This document shows, piece by piece, positions 44,283 through 53,681 of a stretch of DNA of 64,000 bases. This DNA comes from Bradyrhizobium sp. ISRA430 (GTDB taxonomy: Bacteria > Pseudomonadota > Alphaproteobacteria > Rhizobiales > Xanthobacteraceae), in assembly GCF_029909975.1 (NCBI RefSeq), contig NZ_CP094516.1, positions 8,472,501 to 8,536,500 on the forward strand, read 5' to 3'. How positions within the stretch are numbered: the first letter of the stretch is position 1; every line of letters starts with the position of its first letter. A model generated the notes under the pieces. That model was not told where the DNA came from and did not search any database. It saw nothing but the letters and a program-made list of their open reading frames with translations. Made by a program: the position numbers and the translations under genes.

Positions 44283-47200
44283 TCACCCCAACCGTCCCGC
44301 TGCATGTGCGAGCAGGGTGTAGACCAGACCCGTCTCCGAGGTGAGGTGGCTGCGCAGCTCCTGCGGGCCACGGCCGTCGCGGGCGACTTCGTCGAGCAGG
44401 CGTTCGAACTCCGCGATGTAGCGGTCGACCGTGCTCTTGAAGTTGCGGTCGGCGCGGTACTTGCGGGCGACCTCGTCGAAGGCCTTCTGGCCGGCGGGCG
44501 TATAGAGCCGCTTGGTGAAGGCCTTGTTCTCGCCGCGCTGATAGCGGTCCCACATCTCGGATGCGAGGTTGCGGTCCATCAGCCGGCCGATGTCGAGCGA
44601 CAGCGACTCCAGCGGATTGCCACCATTCTGCGGGGCCTGCGGCTGCTGCGGAGCCGGAGCACGGCCGCGCGGTGCCTCACGGCCCGCGGGGGCGGCAGGA
44701 CCGGTGTCGGCGCGGTTCAAGAGGTCCGACAGCCAGCCGTCACGGCCCTGGTCGTTGCCGGCGGGCGCGACCGGGGGAGCCTCGGGGCGGCGCGAGGCGG
44801 GCACGCCGAGGTCGGGCGGCGGCAGGGTCGAGGCGCTGGTGCTCTCGCGCATGCGCGTCTCGGTGCCGCGGCCGGCGACGGCTGCCAACATCGGCTCTTC
44901 CTGACGCTGGACCGTGGCGCGGCCTGTCGTCGTGACATCGAGACCGCGGCCGTGCTGCGCCACGATGCGGTTGAGCTCGGCGAGCGCCTCGATCTGGTCG
45001 ACGATCACCTTGCGCATCTGCGCGGTGCTCTCGGCGGCCTCCTGAGGCATCTCGAGCACACCGCGCCGCAGCTCGTTGCGGGTGGCTTCGAGCTCGTTGT
45101 GCATCTCGAACGCCATCTGCTTCATGCTGGAGACGAGGTTGGCGAACTTCTCGGTCGATTGCTTGAACATCGCATCCGCCTCGTCTGTGGTCTGGCGGTA
45201 GATGTCGTGCATGGCCTCGATGGTCTGCCGGTGTTCCTCTTCGGACGCGGACCGCACCGCCTCGAACTGGCGGGTGATCGCGGCCGAGCCGGCGCCGGCG
45301 GTCTCTGCCACGACGCGGGCGATGTCGCGGGCGCGCTCTTCGGCTGCGGCGAGCGATTCATCGAGCAGGCCGGTGAAGCGCGACAGCCGCTGGTCGAGAT
45401 CGGCCGTGCGCAGGTCGATCGTGGTGACGAGCGACTCCAGCGCCTGCTTGCGCTCGGCAAGCGAAGCGGTGGTGTTCTTGTTGCTCTGCTCGACAACGGT
45501 CGCGGCATCGACGAGCGCCTTGCCGTGAGCGTCGAACTGGGTCGACAGCTCGCCGAGATCCTGGAGCGCCTTCGTGGTCTTGGTGTTGAACACGTTGAGC
45601 TGCTCTTCCAGGTTCTGCGTCGCCGTGCCGTTGCGGGCGGTGACGTCGTTCATCGCCGAGACGAAGTCGGCGACGCGCGTCACCAGCGCCCGCTCGAGCG
45701 AGTTGAGGTTGTCGTGCGCCCCGGTCAGCACCTCCTGGAGGAGGATGTTGCCTTCGCGCAGCCGCTCGAACAGGGCCACCGTGTCGGTGCGCAGGATCTT
45801 GCTGGTCTCCTGCATCTCGGTGACCGCCGCGATCGAGACCTGGCGCGACTGGTCGATCGCGGAACGCGAGGCTTGCTCGAGGTCCTTGAGCGACTTGGCG
45901 ACCGCGCCAGTGGCGAGCTCGCTCGCCGCGTTGATGGTGCGCGCCACCTCGGAGCCGTTGCCCATCATCGCCTGCGAGAACGCCTGGCCGCGCGTCTCGA
46001 TCGACTTCAGCGCGTCCGACGTGACGCGGTCGATGTCGAGCGTGAGCTGACTGGCCTTCGAGCCGATCGCATCGATCAGCGCACCGCGCTTGGCGTCGAT
46101 CATGTTCGACAGGCGGTCGGCCTGCTGCTGCACGTAGGTGACGATCTCGTCGGTCTTGCCGGTCATAGCCTGGCCGAAGCTGCTGCTGGCGGCGAGCACT
46201 GAGCGCTCGACGTCGGCCGAGCTCGACTTGACTCGCGAGCTCGCCTCGTTGGAGGCGCTGATCAGCGCGTTCTGCGCGTTGAGCGCGCTGGTCTGGATGT
46301 CGTTGGTCGCGTTCGCGGTGGCCGCGCCGAGCGCACGCTCGATTTCGGTCGAGATCGTGCGGATCTGGCTGGCGGCGTCCGCCGACGTCGAGGTCAGGGA
46401 CGTCTGCGCTTCGCGCGCGCTGTTGAGGATCGTCGAGGCCGTGTCGGCGCCGACCGCGGTCAGCGTGCGCTCGATGTCCGTGGTCAGCGACTTGATCTGG
46501 CTTGCTGCGTCCGTCGAAGCGGAGATCAGCGTGCCTTGGGCCTCGCGCACGCCGCTCGTGAGCGCCTCGATGGTAGCGCCGCCGGCGGTCGCCAGCGCGC
46601 GCTGCATCTCGGCCGCGAGCGAGCGGACCTGGCCGGTCTGCTCGACCGAGACAGCGAGCAGGGTGCTCTGGGCGTCGCGGGCGCTGGCCGTGATCGTTTC
46701 GGCCGTCATCTGGCCGGCCTGCGAGAGCGAACGATGCACCTCGGCTGCGAGCGACTTGACCTGGTTTGCCGCATCCGAGGACGCCGTGACCAGCGTGGTC
46801 TGGGCCTCGCGGGCGCCGGCCGTGATGGTCTCGGCCGTCGAGGTACCCGCCATCGAGAGCGAGCGCTGCACGTCCGAGGACAGCGCTTTGATCTGATTGG
46901 CGGTCTCGGTCGAAGCCGCGATCAGCGTGCCCTGCGCATCACGCGCACCGGCGGTGATCGCCTCGGCCGTGGTGGCACCGGCCATCGACAGCGAGTGCTG
47001 CACGTCGGCGGTGAGCGTCTTGACATGGGTCGCCGCATCCGCGGAGGCGGTGACGAGCGTGGTCTGCACCTCACGGGCGCCGGCCAGGATCGAGGCGGCC
47101 GTCGCCGATCCCGCTGCCGACAGGGTGCGCTCGATGTCGGCCGACAGGGCCTTGATCTGGTTCGATGCTTCGCCCGACGCCCCGACCAGGGTCGACTGCG

Positions 47201-49823
47201 CCTCACGGGCGCTGGCCAGGATCGAGTTCGCGGCGCCCGTGCCGACCGCAGTCAGCGCGCGCTCGACCTCGGCCGAGGTCAGATTGAGCTGCGCATTGAC
47301 CTCGGAGGAGACCGTCATCAGCGACTGCTGGGCGGCGCGCGCGCCGGTCTGGATCGTCTCGCTGGTGTTGACCACGAGGTTGGTGAGCGAGCGCTCGGCG
47401 TCCTCGACATGCGAGCGGATCGCGGTCGAGATCATCTCGGAGCGTGACATCAGGTCTTCGCTGGCCTGGCGTCCGCTGCTCTCGATGCGGCCGGCAACGG
47501 CCTCGACACGCGAGCCGAGCAGGTCCTCGAACTGCGCCACGCGCACGTCGATGTCGTTGGCGACCGAGCCGACCTTGGCCTCGATGGCCTGGTGGATCTC
47601 CTGGAAGCGCGCCGTGACCGTGTCGGTCAGGTGCAGGCTGCGGCCGTCGATGGTCTCGGTGACGCCGGCGATGCGGCGGTCGACCGCCTCGATCGCCTGC
47701 GCTGTGCCGTCCGTGAGCGTCGAGGTCAGGAGGGTGAGGCGCGTGTCGATCGACTGCACGGCCTGCGATGCGCCGTTCGTCAGCGTCGCCGTCAGATGGG
47801 TGAGGCGGGCATCGATCGACTGGATCGTCTGCGAGGCGCCATCCGTGAGCGACGTCGTGAGGTGGGTGAGGCGGGAGTCGATCGATTGGATCGCCTGTGT
47901 GGCGCCGTCGGTCAGCGACGTCGCCAGTGTGTTGAGACGTGCGTCGATGGTCTCGGTGACGGATTTCGCGCGCGCATCGAACGACTGTTCGAGGACGCCG
48001 ACGCGGCCGCCGAACTGCTCGTCGAAGGTCTTGATGTGGCCCTCGATCGACGAGTCGAGGTTGGTGACGCGTTCGCCCAGCGTGGTTTCGAACTGCACCA
48101 GGCGCTGATCCAGCGCCGCGGTGATCTGGCCGCCGTTCGAGGTGAGGCGGGTGTCGAAGTTCTCGACGTACGTCTTCAGCGTTTCGGCAATGTCCTGCGT
48201 GCGCTGACCCATGCGATCGACGATCTCGCCGCCGAACGTCTTCACGGTGCGGTCGAACTCGGAGATGTGGCGCGTGATCAGCGCCCCCAGCGTGCCGGAG
48301 TCGCGGGCGAACTTCTCGACCAGCTCGGCACCCTGGTTCTTCACCAGCTCGTCGAATGCGCTCATCTGCAGCGACAGCGAGTCATGCGCGGTCTCGGTCT
48401 GGCTCACCACCTTGGCGACCAGCGTGTTCACGGTGGCGTCGAGCGCCTCGCTGGCCTTATCGCCGGAGCTCATGATCTGGCCGGCCAGCCGGTTGCCGGC
48501 GTCGTCGATCTTGGCGGAGAGGTCGTTGCTGCGCAGCTCGAGTTCGAGCAGCAGCGAGTCGGACGAATTCTTCAGGGAGTCGTGCACCTGCTCAGTACGC
48601 TCGGAGATGCCATCGACGATCGCGGCGGAGCGCTGCTCGAACTCGCCGGTGATGCGGTCAATGCGCTCGTTCAGCATTTCGTGGACGCGGTCGGCGAGGT
48701 CGACGAACTCATCGTGGACGTGGCCGGTCTTGAAGTTGAGGCTGGTAGTCAGCCGCTCGCTGGCGTCGAGCACGGCGCGCGTGGTCTCGTTGCTGGCCTC
48801 TTCGAGGCGGTCGAGCAGGTCGCCGCCGCGCTCGCCGAGCGCCAGGATCATGTTGTCGCCCGCGTTGCTGAGCGCCTGGGTGATATGGGCGCCGCGCTCT
48901 TCCAGCGCGCCGGTGATGCTCTTGGCGACCTCGTCGACGCGCGAGGCGATCGCATCGGAGATCAGCGCAATGTCGTGGCGCAGGTCGATCTGTACGCCCG
49001 AGATGGCGCTGCGGACTTGCTCGGCCTGGCCGACCAGGTTGTCGCGCTGGTGGGCGATGTCCTGAAGCAGGGCTCGGATGCGCACTTCATTGTCGGAATA
49101 GGCGCGTTCGAGCGCCGCGACTTCGTTCGCGACCAGCGTTTCGAGCTCGCCGGCGCGCGCGATCGCGCGCTCGATACCGTCGCCCATGGCGGCGACTTCG
49201 CGGCGGATCGCCTGGCCGACGGTGACCATCGAATCGGAGGCCGAGCCTTCCGGCTCGGAGAAGCGCATCGCCACTTGTGCCATGGCCTGCGCGATCATGC
49301 GCATCTCCTGGCCGCGCCAGACGAGGCTCGCGAGGAAGTAGAACAGCATGATGGGCGCGAAGAACATCGCGATCAGGCCGGCGATGACCAGCACGCCGCC
49401 GCTCTGGCCCATGGCAGCCTGGATCGAGGGCAGGAAGCCGACGCTCAGCGCGGCGCAGGCAGCGAGCCAGATGCCGGCGAACACGGTCGCGAAGGTGTAC
49501 ACGCTGCGGGCGGGGCGGCCCTTCTGCAGTGCCTGGAGCAACTGGCCGATGGTCTCGCGGTCGTCGTTGGCGGCGCGGTGCGAGGGGCGAGGCTCCTCGA
49601 TCGACTCGAACACCGCCCGCTCGTTGGCGGCAGACCGCGGCTCGAAAGCGGGATCGTCGAACACGGGAGGTGCGGGCGGCGCCACCGGAGGCACCGCGTC
49701 GTTGCGCGCTGCCGATGCAGCGCGGCTGGTGTCCGCAGCGGTGTCGCTGATGTTCAGGGCTTCCTGGATCGCAGAAAGTGCCACTTCAGTTGGGTCTTTG
49801 ACCTTTTTGGGAGTGTTCGCCAT
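44283..49823 (-). CDS. Giant coiled-coil, apolipoprotein-like polar growth protein (GPR/RgsE/TipN-like)
   Basis: This 1,846-residue protein has a disordered Pro/Ala-rich N-terminus (1-100) and two membrane helices (about 109-130 and 143-168). The rest is almost entirely helical. Within it, four 22-residue repeats (units like RLTHLTTSLTDGA, about residues 625-715) are followed by about nine 44-residue repeats (units like AREAQTTLV...DIERTL, about 825-1210). The tail (1600-1846) is first Pro/Gly-rich, then ordered. The 11/22-residue periodicity is that of apolipoprotein A/E domains. Architecture and size match the growth pole ring protein of Agrobacterium and RgsE of Sinorhizobium, which organise unipolar growth. 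Homology is inferred from architecture, not alignment. The promoter carries a CtrA box. Confidence 0.8.
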   Translation of the reverse strand: MANTPKKVKDPTEVALSAIQEALNISDTAADTSRAASAARNDAVPPVAPPAPPVFDDPAFEPRSAANERAVFESIEEPRPSHRAANDDRETIGQLLQALQKGRPARSVYTFATVFAGIWLAACAALSVGFLPSIQAAMGQSGGVLVIAGLIAMFFAPIMLFYFLASLVWRGQEMRMIAQAMAQVAMRFSEPEGSASDSMVTVGQAIRREVAAMGDGIERAIARAGELETLVANEVAALERAYSDNEVRIRALLQDIAHQRDNLVGQAEQVRSAISGVQIDLRHDIALISDAIASRVDEVAKSITGALEERGAHITQALSNAGDNMILALGERGGDLLDRLEEASNETTRAVLDASERLTTSLNFKTGHVHDEFVDLADRVHEMLNERIDRITGEFEQRSAAIVDGISERTEQVHDSLKNSSDSLLLELELRSNDLSAKIDDAGNRLAGQIMSSGDKASEALDATVNTLVAKVVSQTETAHDSLSLQMSAFDELVKNQGAELVEKFARDSGTLGALITRHISEFDRTVKTFGGEIVDRMGQRTQDIAETLKTYVENFDTRLTSNGGQITAALDQRLVQFETTLGERVTNLDSSIEGHIKTFDEQFGGRVGVLEQSFDARAKSVTETIDARLNTLATSLTDGATQAIQSIDSRLTHLTTSLTDGASQTIQSIDARLTHLTATLTNGASQAVQSIDTRLTLLTSTLTDGTAQAIEAVDRRIAGVTETIDGRSLHLTDTVTARFQEIHQAIEAKVGSVANDIDVRVAQFEDLLGSRVEAVAGRIESSGRQASEDLMSRSEMISTAIRSHVEDAERSLTNLVVNTSETIQTGARAAQQSLMTVSSEVNAQLNLTSAEVERALTAVGTGAANSILASAREAQSTLVGASGEASNQIKALSADIERTLSAAGSATAASILAGAREVQTTLVTASADAATHVKTLTADVQHSLSMAGATTAEAITAGARDAQGTLIAASTETANQIKALSSDVQRSLSMAGTSTAETITAGAREAQTTLVTASSDAANQVKSLAAEVHRSLSQAGQMTAETITASARDAQSTLLAVSVEQTGQVRSLAAEMQRALATAGGATIEALTSGVREAQGTLISASTDAASQIKSLTTDIERTLTAVGADTASTILNSAREAQTSLTSTSADAASQIRTISTEIERALGAATANATNDIQTSALNAQNALISASNEASSRVKSSSADVERSVLAASSSFGQAMTGKTDEIVTYVQQQADRLSNMIDAKRGALIDAIGSKASQLTLDIDRVTSDALKSIETRGQAFSQAMMGNGSEVARTINAASELATGAVAKSLKDLEQASRSAIDQSRQVSIAAVTEMQETSKILRTDTVALFERLREGNILLQEVLTGAHDNLNSLERALVTRVADFVSAMNDVTARNGTATQNLEEQLNVFNTKTTKALQDLGELSTQFDAHGKALVDAATVVEQSNKNTTASLAERKQALESLVTTIDLRTADLDQRLSRFTGLLDESLAAAEERARDIARVVAETAGAGSAAITRQFEAVRSASEEEHRQTIEAMHDIYRQTTDEADAMFKQSTEKFANLVSSMKQMAFEMHNELEATRNELRRGVLEMPQEAAESTAQMRKVIVDQIEALAELNRIVAQHGRGLDVTTTGRATVQRQEEPMLAAVAGRGTETRMRESTSASTLPPPDLGVPASRRPEAPPVAPAGNDQGRDGWLSDLLNRADTGPAAPAGREAPRGRAPAPQQPQAPQNGGNPLESLSLDIGRLMDRNLASEMWDRYQRGENKAFTKRLYTPAGQKAFDEVARKYRADRNFKSTVDRYIAEFERLLDEVARDGRGPQELRSHLTSETGLVYTLLAHAAGRLG
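46190..47340 (-). repeat. Tandem 132-bp coding repeats within the coiled-coil gene
   Basis: About nine degenerate 132-bp units encode 44 residues each (four 11-residue turns), with the recurring core AREAQ-x-TL, then A-x-Q-I-K-x-L, then DIERTL and a small-residue linker. The copies have diverged, so the array is old and under coding constraint. Confidence 0.75.
47680..47950 (-). repeat. Tandem 66-bp coding repeats (22-residue, apolipoprotein-like)
   Basis: Four consecutive 22-residue units of the form ID-x-RLTHLTTSLTDGA-x-Q are visible at protein residues of about 625-715. The period equals two 11-residue helical turns, as in exchangeable apolipoproteins. Confidence 0.75.
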
Positions 49824-49999
49824 GTTCAGTCTGAGCCCTCGTTACTTGTCACGCCCCCCGCGAGCCCCGCGCGCCACGCAAGCCCACAGACCGGATCATG
49901 CCGCTTATGCGGATCTCCGAGCCGTCCCCACCCGAACGGCTTGTCCGCTAATTTCCGCAACATCCTATTGGCAGAGCGTCGCGAATGAAATGCCCGCGA

Positions 50000-50014
50000 T
50001 TAAGACATTCTTAA
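50000..50014. promoter_or_regulatory. CtrA box TTAA-N7-TTAA
   Basis: TTAAGACATTCTTAA is a perfect full CtrA site. Another TTAA follows at 50021, giving an overlapping TTAA-N6-TTAA. It lies about 180 bp upstream of the giant coiled-coil gene and about 200 bp upstream of the Hpt gene. Confidence 0.7.
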
Positions 50015-50140
50015 TCATCGTTAACAGGATCGGGCCGTAACGCCTTAGCACTAAATGGAATTTTCCACGGAACTCGGCCGATTGCGGCAACTTTTCGTCA
50101 ATAAACGGGCAGAATTACGTAAAGCTGTCCAAACACTTCG

Positions 50141-50148
50141 TTAACCAT
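50141..50148 (+). promoter_or_regulatory. CtrA half-site TTAACCAT
   Basis: TTAACCAT, the extended half-site common in CtrA-controlled promoters of alphaproteobacteria, lies 72 bp upstream of the chosen Hpt start. With the full box at 50000 it makes a second site in the same intergenic region. Confidence 0.55.
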
Positions 50149-50220
50149 TTCCATGCTTGGGTGGAGCAAAGCTCGCCGCCCATCGGCGGAGCGCCGCGCG
50201 ATGCCGGGGGGCCTGTCGCC

Positions 50221-50595
50221 ATGATGCCTGACCTGCAACGGATGGACTGGATGCCCTCGCCGCCGCTTGCACCTCTCGACAGCCCCCTTGATCTCGACCA
50301 TCTCGCGCGCATGACCCTCGGCGATGCCGGGCTGGAACAGGAAGTGCTCGCGATGTTCGCCGAGCAGTCGGTCCGGCTGATCGCCGCGATGTCGGCCGTG
50401 CCGGCCGACGCCGCTGTGCTCGCACACAAGCTTAAAGGGTCCGCGCGCGGGGTCGGTGCCTTTGCGGTGGCCGATGCCGCGGCGAGCCTCGAGACCGCGA
50501 TCCGGACCGGCGACAACCCGTCCCGCGCCTTCGCCGCGCTGAAGGAGGCGGTGGCCGAGGTCCGTGCCGTCATCGCGACGATCCTGAAGGCCTGA
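50221..50595 (+). CDS. Hpt (histidine phosphotransfer) domain protein
   Basis: The 124-residue protein is mostly a single four-helix Hpt domain. The phosphorylatable histidine is H69 in AHKLKGSARGVGAF, with the H-x-x-K-G motif intact. It would relay phosphate between receiver domains of sensor kinases and response regulators. The ATG at 50221 has GGGGGG about nine bases upstream; a GTG at 50161 would give 144 residues but lacks a ribosome site. It is divergent from the polar-growth gene and shares its CtrA-type promoter region. Partner kinases are not in the window. Confidence 0.85.
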   Translation: MMPDLQRMDWMPSPPLAPLDSPLDLDHLARMTLGDAGLEQEVLAMFAEQSVRLIAAMSAVPADAAVLAHKLKGSARGVGAFAVADAAASLETAIRTGDNPSRAFAALKEAVAEVRAVIATILKA

Positions 50596-50708
50596 GCCGC
50601 GATCCCGCGGCGACCCGGTGGCTTGCGCACTAGCGCAGGCCGGATCGACCCGTTATAGGACAGCCCGGACCCTCCCTTATTCCAAAGATCCCGGCAGCAC
50701 GAGCACAC

Positions 50709-51029
50709 ATGGCCAAGATTCACTTCATCGACCACAAGGGCGAAACCCGCACGGTGGACATCGAGAACGGCGCGACCGTGATGGAAGCCGCCATCCGCAA
50801 CAGCATTCCCGGGATCGAGGCCGAATGCGGCGGCGCCTGCGCCTGCGCCACCTGCCATGTCTATGTCGATGAAGCCTGGCGCGAGAAGGTCGGCAGCCCG
50901 ACGCCGATGGAAGAGGACATGCTCGACTTCGGCTTCGACGTGCGTCCGAACTCGCGCCTGTCCTGTCAGATCAAGGTGAGCGACGAACTCGACGGGCTCG
51001 TGGTGTCGACGCCGGAACGCCAGGCCTGA
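50709..51029 (+). CDS. 2Fe-2S ferredoxin (adrenodoxin/putidaredoxin type)
   Basis: The 106-residue electron carrier has the vertebrate-type cluster motif C-x5-C-x2-C in [14 protein letters not shown] (an extra cysteine lies between the first and second ligands) and the fourth ligand in [18 protein letters not shown] is the acidic partner-binding helix of adrenodoxin-like ferredoxins. The ferredoxin reductase 700 bp downstream is a likely partner. It could support cytochrome P450s, iron-sulfur assembly or other oxygenases. Confidence 0.92.
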   Translation: MAKIHFIDHKGETRTVDIENGATVMEAAIRNSIPGIEAECGGACACATCHVYVDEAWREKVGSPTPMEEDMLDFGFDVRPNSRLSCQIKVSDELDGLVVSTPERQA

Positions 51030-51053
51030 TCCTTCTTACATATTCCATATGTT

Positions 51054-51521
51054 CTAGCCGCTCGGCGGCGCGACCTCGATACCGCGCTTGTGCCAGGGTC
51101 TGAGCTTCTCGACGATCTCGGCGGTGAGGGGTGCCGGCCGCCGCGTCGCCTCGTCGAGCATGACGCCGACCGACGTAGCCGAGGCGATACACGTTCCTTC
51201 CGAAAACACGACCTGCTCGAAGGTCACCGAGGTCCGACCTATTTTCACGACGCCCAGGCCGAGTTCGATGGTGTTGGGCCAGTGCAGCTCGGCGCGGAAA
51301 TGGATGTCGAGCCGCACCATGATCCAGGCGAGGCCCGGCGGCGTCAGCCCGTATTGCGGGCTCTTCATCAGCGTGACGCGGCCGGTCTCGAAATAGGTGG
51401 CGTAGACCGCGTTGTTGACGTGCTGGTTGGGATCGAGATCGCCGAAGCGGACGTTGTCGCTGAGCCGATAGGGGAAGTCCTCCAGTCGCGGCGTCGTATC
51501 GAGGTGGCTTGGTGCGTTCAC
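51054..51521 (-). CDS. Acyl-CoA thioesterase, hotdog fold (4HBT family)
   Basis: The 155-residue protein has the 4-hydroxybenzoyl-CoA thioesterase signature VRFGDLDPNQHVNNAVYATYFE around residues 24-45, with the catalytic aspartate in GDLDP. It would hydrolyse acyl-CoA esters. The ATG at 51521 fits the family length. It lies between the ferredoxin and its reductase but on the opposite strand, so it is not part of their transcript. The exact acyl substrate is unknown. Confidence 0.9.
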   Translation of the reverse strand: MNAPSHLDTTPRLEDFPYRLSDNVRFGDLDPNQHVNNAVYATYFETGRVTLMKSPQYGLTPPGLAWIMVRLDIHFRAELHWPNTIELGLGVVKIGRTSVTFEQVVFSEGTCIASATSVGVMLDEATRRPAPLTAEIVEKLRPWHKRGIEVAPPSG

Positions 51522-51695
51522 CGATTGATCTCCGTCATATCCCTCATCCCTTACAGCTCAGTTATTTTGACCCGGCAAGTAGGCCAGGCTGCGGGGTGCT
51601 CCTGCTTTTATGCCTTCCCTGATCTATCCTCGTTGGCTAGACAGGAAAGGTTCCCTCTGCCCGCCTGGCGCCGTCCAACCGATAACGACCGATAA

Positions 51696-52733
<1,038 letters not shown>

Positions 52734-52840
52734 GCTTACCGCGGCGGGAAGGCGATGCCCCATGTTTCTGATGCTGGAACCCTTCGCGAAATCGCCGTAG
52801 TCTGCGGCCATCCCAGTCGTGGCTTAGCAAGGTGATCATA

Positions 52841-53431
52841 ATGCGGAATCTCGTTTCCAGCCCTCGGCTGCTCTCGCTTCTCGCGATCGGGCTCGCGCTC
52901 GGTGCGGTTCGCCCGGCTACCGCGCAAGCGCCGGAGCCCACCGCTGCGGGCCTCTGGCAGAAGGTCGAAGACGGCAGGCCGGTGGGATGGTTTCTCTTCG
53001 TCGACCACAATGGCGTCTTCGAAGGCGTCATCGCCAAGACCTTTCCGCGGCCCGGCGACAATCCGAACGAGATCTGCGCCAAGTGCACGGACGACCGCAA
53101 GAACGCGCCGCTGCTCGGCATCTCCTTCGTCCGTAACATGAAGCGCGAGGGATTGAAGTACGAAGGCGGCAACGTGCTCAATCCGCGCGACGGCAACATC
53201 TGGAAGGCCAACATGAAGGTCAGCCCGGACGGGCAGACGCTGACCTTGCGCGGCTATCTCGGCATTTCGCTGCTCGGCAAGGACGAGACCTGGACCCGCC
53301 TGCCGGACGCCAACATGGCGCAGATCGATCCGGCCATCATCGCCAAATATCTCCCCGCCCAGGCCGCCGCGGTGAAGCCGCCACCCGCGGCGAAGAAGGG
53401 CGGGGCGATGATGGCGCCGGCGAAGCAGTAG
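52841..53431 (+). CDS. DUF2147 domain-containing exported protein
   Basis: The 196-residue protein has a signal peptide ([20 protein letters not shown], cleavage near ATA-QA). A DUF2147 beta-barrel-like domain follows, with [19 protein letters not shown] and the paired cysteines in EICAKCTDD, then [20 protein letters not shown]. The tail is Ala/Pro/Lys-rich. The ATG at 52841 is preferred to the GTG at 52832, because AAGGTGAT there is a good ribosome site for it. The family's role is unknown. Confidence 0.87.
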   Translation: MRNLVSSPRLLSLLAIGLALGAVRPATAQAPEPTAAGLWQKVEDGRPVGWFLFVDHNGVFEGVIAKTFPRPGDNPNEICAKCTDDRKNAPLLGISFVRNMKREGLKYEGGNVLNPRDGNIWKANMKVSPDGQTLTLRGYLGISLLGKDETWTRLPDANMAQIDPAIIAKYLPAQAAAVKPPPAAKKGGAMMAPAKQ

Positions 53432-53556
53432 GGCCACGTCGCGGGTCCTTCTCGAGCGCTTCCCTCACACACCGCTGTCATAGCCGGCCCCCAGTGCGTA
53501 ATTGCGCACAAGGCGGTCGATGACAGCATTGGTGTGGAACGTGCGGACCTCGAGCT

Positions 53557-53580
53557 CGTCATTGCGAGCGCAGCGAAGCA
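53557..53580. repeat. Dispersed repeat copy (single arm)
   Basis: CGTCATTGCGAGCGCAGCG followed by AAGCA matches the reverse complement of copies at 25688-25709 and 37362-37388. Only one arm of the palindrome is seen here, so it may be a decayed copy. Confidence 0.65.
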
Positions 53581-53681
53581 CTCAAGGGCCTGCGCAACGC
53601 GGTTCCGGTCTCCTCATCCATCGCGGCACTTGGTGCGTTCTCGTGCGTTACAGAAAGTCCGCCGAGCGTGCGGAGGTCGGG

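Larger units (their letters stand above)
49824..50220. other. Divergent promoter region of the polar-growth and Hpt genes
   Basis: Almost 400 bases between two divergent starts. The half nearest the Hpt gene is unusually AT-rich for this window and contains the CtrA-type sites annotated separately. No further gene is supported. Confidence 0.6.

Noticed and set aside
46190..47340. Regular repeats suggesting a CRISPR array
   Set aside because: The 132-bp units are in-frame coding repeats with degenerate sequence and no constant repeat-spacer structure.
44304..49988. Long open frames on the plus strand (632 and 798 codons) opposite the giant coiled-coil gene
   Set aside because: They are antisense shadows of a repetitive, GC-rich gene; they have no domains or ribosome sites and mirror the repeats of the true gene.
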